Shown here: piece by piece, positions 61,501-64,000 of the stretch
Layout of the letters: each line of letters begins with the position of its first letter
Numbering within the stretch: position 1 is the first letter of the stretch
Assembly: GCA_947179485.1 (NCBI GenBank)
Contig: OX359248.1
Span: forward strand, 58,290,386 to 58,354,385
Length of the DNA: 64,000 bases
Source: Allacma fusca
Lineage: Eukaryota > Arthropoda > Collembola > Symphypleona > Sminthuridae
Reading direction: 5' to 3'
Notes under the pieces: model-generated
Told to the model about the DNA's origin: nothing
Database searches by the model: none
Seen by the model: only the letters and a program-made list of their open reading frames with translations
Translations under genes and position numbers: made by a program

Positions 61501-64000
61501 ACACTCGGGCAATCTGCCAAAGATCAATTCTTGAATTTGATATAAATCGAGAAACTTAAAACAGCGATGAAAATGAGGTCTCGTTGCTGTGGTCACTGTT
61601 TAACGTGTTTGCTAAGCTCGTCCAGATCTCTTCAAACTTTGGTAATACACTCGGGCAGGCTGCCCAAGCTCAATTCTCGAATTTGAGATGAATCGAAAAA
61701 CTTTAAACAGCGATGAAAATGAGGTCTCGTTGCTGTGGTCACTGTTTAACGCGTTTGCTAAGCTCGTCCGAATCTCTTTAAGCTATGGTAATACATTTGG
61801 GCAGGCTGCCAAGGCTCAATTTTCGAATTTATGATGAATTGAAAAACTTTGGAAAAGGCGATGAAAATGACGTGACGCTCAGGTCACTTTGTAAGGTGTT
61901 TGACGAACTCTTCCGAATCTCCTTAAACTTTGGTAATACACTCGGGCAGTCTGCCAAAGCTCTTCTCAAATTTGGGATGAATTGAAATTTTTTGAAAAAA
62001 GCGATGAAAATGACGTGACGCTCAGGTCACTTTTTAAGGTGTTTGCCGAACTCGTCCGAATCTCCTTAAACTTTGGTAATACACTCGGGCAGGCTGCCAA
62101 AGGTCAATTCTCGAATTTGAGATGAATCGAAAAACTTTAAACAGCGATGAAAATGAGGTCTCGTTGCTGTGGTCACTGTTTAACGCGTTTGCTAAGCTCG
62201 TCCGAATCTCTTTAAGCTATGGTAATACACTCGGGCTGGCTACCAAACCTCAATTCTCGAATTTGAGATGAATTGAAAAACTTTAAACAGCGATGAACAT
62301 GGCGTGGCGTTTAGGACACTTTTTTAAAGGTGTTTGCCGAACTCGTCCGAATCTCCTCAAGTTTTGGGATTACACTCGGGCAATCTGCCAAAGATCAATT
62401 CTTGAATTTGATATAAATCGAGAAACTTAAAACAGCGATGAAAATGAGGTCTCGTTGCTGTGGTCACTGTTTAACGTGTTTGCTAAGCTCGTCCAGATCT
62501 CTTCAAACTTTGGTAATACACTCGGGCAGGCTGCCCAAGCTCAATTCTCGAATTTGAGATGAATCGAAAAACTTCAAACATAGCGATGAACATGAGGTGG
62601 CGTTTAGGACACTTTTTAAGGTGTTTGCCGAACTCGTCCGAACCTCCTTTAACTTTGGCACTACACTCGGGCATTCTGCGAAAGCTTAATTCTCGATTTT
62701 GAGATGAATTGAAAAACTTTTGACAAATCGATGAAAATGACTTGACGCCCACCTCACTTTTTAAGATGTTTGACGAACTCGTCCGAATCTTCTTAAACTT
62801 TGGAAATAAACTCGGGCATTCTGCCAAAGCACAATTCTCGAATTTGAGATGAATCGAAAAACTGGAAAAAGCGATTAAAATGAGGTCTCGTTGCTGTGGT
62901 CACTGTTTAACGCGTTTGCTAAGCTCATCCGAATCTCGTTAAACTTTGACAATACACTCAGGAAGTCTTCCAAAGATCAATTCTCGAATTTGAGATGAAT
63001 TGAAAAACTTTAAACATAGCGATGAACATGACAAGGCGTTTAGGACACTTTTTAAGGTGTTTGCCGAATTTGTCCGAACCTCCTTTAACTTTGGCAATAC
63101 ACTCGGGCATTCTGCAAAAGCTCAATTCTCGAATTTGAGATGAATTAAAGAACTGGAAAAAGCGATGAAAATGACGTGACGCTCAGGTCACTTTTTAACG
63201 TGTTTGCCGAACTCGTCCGAATCTCCTTGAACTTTGGTAATACACTCAGGCAGGCTGCCAAAGCTGAATTCTCGAATTTGAGATGAATTGAAGAACTTTA
63301 GACAGCGATGAAAATGAGGTCTCGTTGCTGTGGTCACTGTTTAACGCGTTTGCTAAGCTCGTCCGAATCTTTTTAAGCTATGGTAATACATTTGTGCAGG
63401 CTGCCAAGGCTCAATTCTCGAATTTATGATGAATTGAAAAACTTTGGAAAAGGCGATGAAAATGACGTGACGCTCAGGTCACTTTTTAAGGTGTTTGACG
63501 AACTCTTCCGAATCTCCTTAAACTTTGGTAATACACTGGGGCAGTCTGCCAAAGCTCTTCTCAAATTTGGGATGAATTGAAATTTTTTGAAAAAAGCGAT
63601 GAAAATGACGTGACGCTCAGGTCACTTTTTAAGGTGTTTGCCGAACTCGTCCGAATCTCCTTAAACTTTGGTAATACACTCGGGCAGGCTGCCAAAGGTC
63701 AATTCTCGAATTTGAGATGAATCGAAAAACTTTAAACAGCGATGAAAATGAGGTCTCGTTGCTGTGGTCACTGTTTAACGCGTTTGCTAAGCTCGTCCGA
63801 ATCTCTTTAAGCTATGGTAATACACTCGGGCTGGCTACCAAACCTCAATTCTCGAATTTGAGATGAATTGAAAAACTTTAAACAGCGATGAACATGGCGT
63901 GGCGTTTAGGACACTTTTTTAAAGGTGTTTGCCGAACTCGTCCGAATCTCCTCAAGTTTTGGGATTACACTCGGGCAATCTGCCAAAGATCAATTCTTGA
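58501..64000 (+). repeat. Near-canonical HOR with 871-bp 6-mer duplication, 4269-bp repeat
   Basis: Order from 58501: b1, a1, a2 (with CTCCTTGAACTTTGG), b2, a3 (CACTTTGTAAGG), a4, b3, a5, b4, a6, a7, close to the 11-mer. Near 60180 b1 is fused to the a3 tail. A 6-mer (a4-b3-a5-b4-b2-a3) of 871 bp then occurs twice, with b2 anchors 60914 and 61785, both carrying CAATTTTCGAATTTATG. From about 62483 the 58214-onward sequence recurs at an offset of 4269 bp, including the CCTTGAACTTTGG variant (63226). The window ends inside an a5 monomer, so the array continues. Confidence 0.78.

Larger units (their letters stand above)
1..64000 (+). repeat. Satellite DNA array, ~145-bp monomer in A and B classes
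   Basis: The entire window, apart from seven 726-bp blocks, is head-to-tail copies of a monomer of about 145 bp, roughly 400 copies. Each monomer starts at a GATGAAT(C/T)G-like motif and ends with a TTCTCGAATTTGA-like motif. B-type monomers carry ATGAGGTCTCGTTGCTGTGG followed by TCACTGTTTAACG and TTTGCTAAGCTC. A-type monomers carry GACGTGACGCTCAGGTCAC, or variants with GGCGTTTAGGACAC or GACTTGACGCCCACCTCAC. I saw no inverted monomers. Seven A subtypes (a1-a7) and four B subtypes (b1-b4) recur in a fixed order, so the array is organised in higher-order repeats. Satellites of this kind usually form centromeric or other constitutive heterochromatin; which compartment this is cannot be told from the window. 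Species unknown. Confidence 0.97.

Noticed and set aside
1-64000. CRISPR-like array because of regular direct repeats
   Set aside because: There are no unique spacers between repeats. The whole ~145-bp period is repeated, which is satellite structure.

Overview
The whole 64 kb window is tandem satellite DNA. I find no protein-coding gene, no rRNA or tRNA gene, no CRISPR array and no recognisable transposon. The building block is a monomer of about 145 bp (143-147 bp where measured), and every monomer I read lies in the same orientation. Monomers fall into two sequence classes. B-type carries a core reading TGAGGTCTCGTTGCTGTGG near its first third; A-type carries GACGTGACGCTCAGGTCAC or a GGCGTTTAGGACAC variant at the same place. 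Both share the GTGTTTGCCGAACTCGTCCGAATCT-like middle and an AATTCTCGAATTTGA-like monomer end. The array is eukaryotic heterochromatin: centromeric, pericentromeric, subtelomeric, or on a sex or B chromosome. The species cannot be named from the sequence. CpGs are well preserved, which fits a lineage with weak germline CpG methylation, such as many insects, but this is only suggestive.

Layout. From 1 to about 16.0 kb the array is built from two modules. One is a canonical 11-monomer higher-order repeat (HOR) of about 1.6 kb, order b1-a1-a2-b2-a3-a4-b3-a5-b4-a6-a7, seen cleanly at 3914-5509, 10956-12553, 12554-14150 and 14151-15743, with a 10-mer deletion form at 5510-6959. The other is a 2.0 kb module of nine satellite monomers plus a 726-bp block of unrelated sequence. 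That block occurs seven times, starting at 67, 2209, 7252, 9250, 16036, 28750 and 34943. All copies have the same length and differ at only a few sites. Its right two thirds is itself a diverged tandem repeat of about 105 bp. From 16.8 to 28.7 kb the HOR is scrambled by deletions and local amplifications, including a 5-mer duplication and a 6-mer near-triplication. From about 26.7 to 38.3 kb a segment of about 5.4 kb, containing one 726-bp block, is present twice with a 6193-bp offset and about ten differences.

From 38.3 kb to the end there are no 726-bp blocks. The array there is a patchwork of short HORs (2-, 3-, 4-, 5-, 6-, 7-, 12- and 14-mers) with several recent tandem duplications: offsets 2014, 1735, 1018 and 871 bp, and split 3486/3921 and 4269 bp. 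This is the pattern expected from repeated unequal exchange or replication-based amplification in homologous register. Nothing here works as a gene system. The interest lies in the architecture: a foreign block domesticated into a satellite HOR, its mosaic variants, and the nested recent duplications. All comparisons were made by eye without alignment software.
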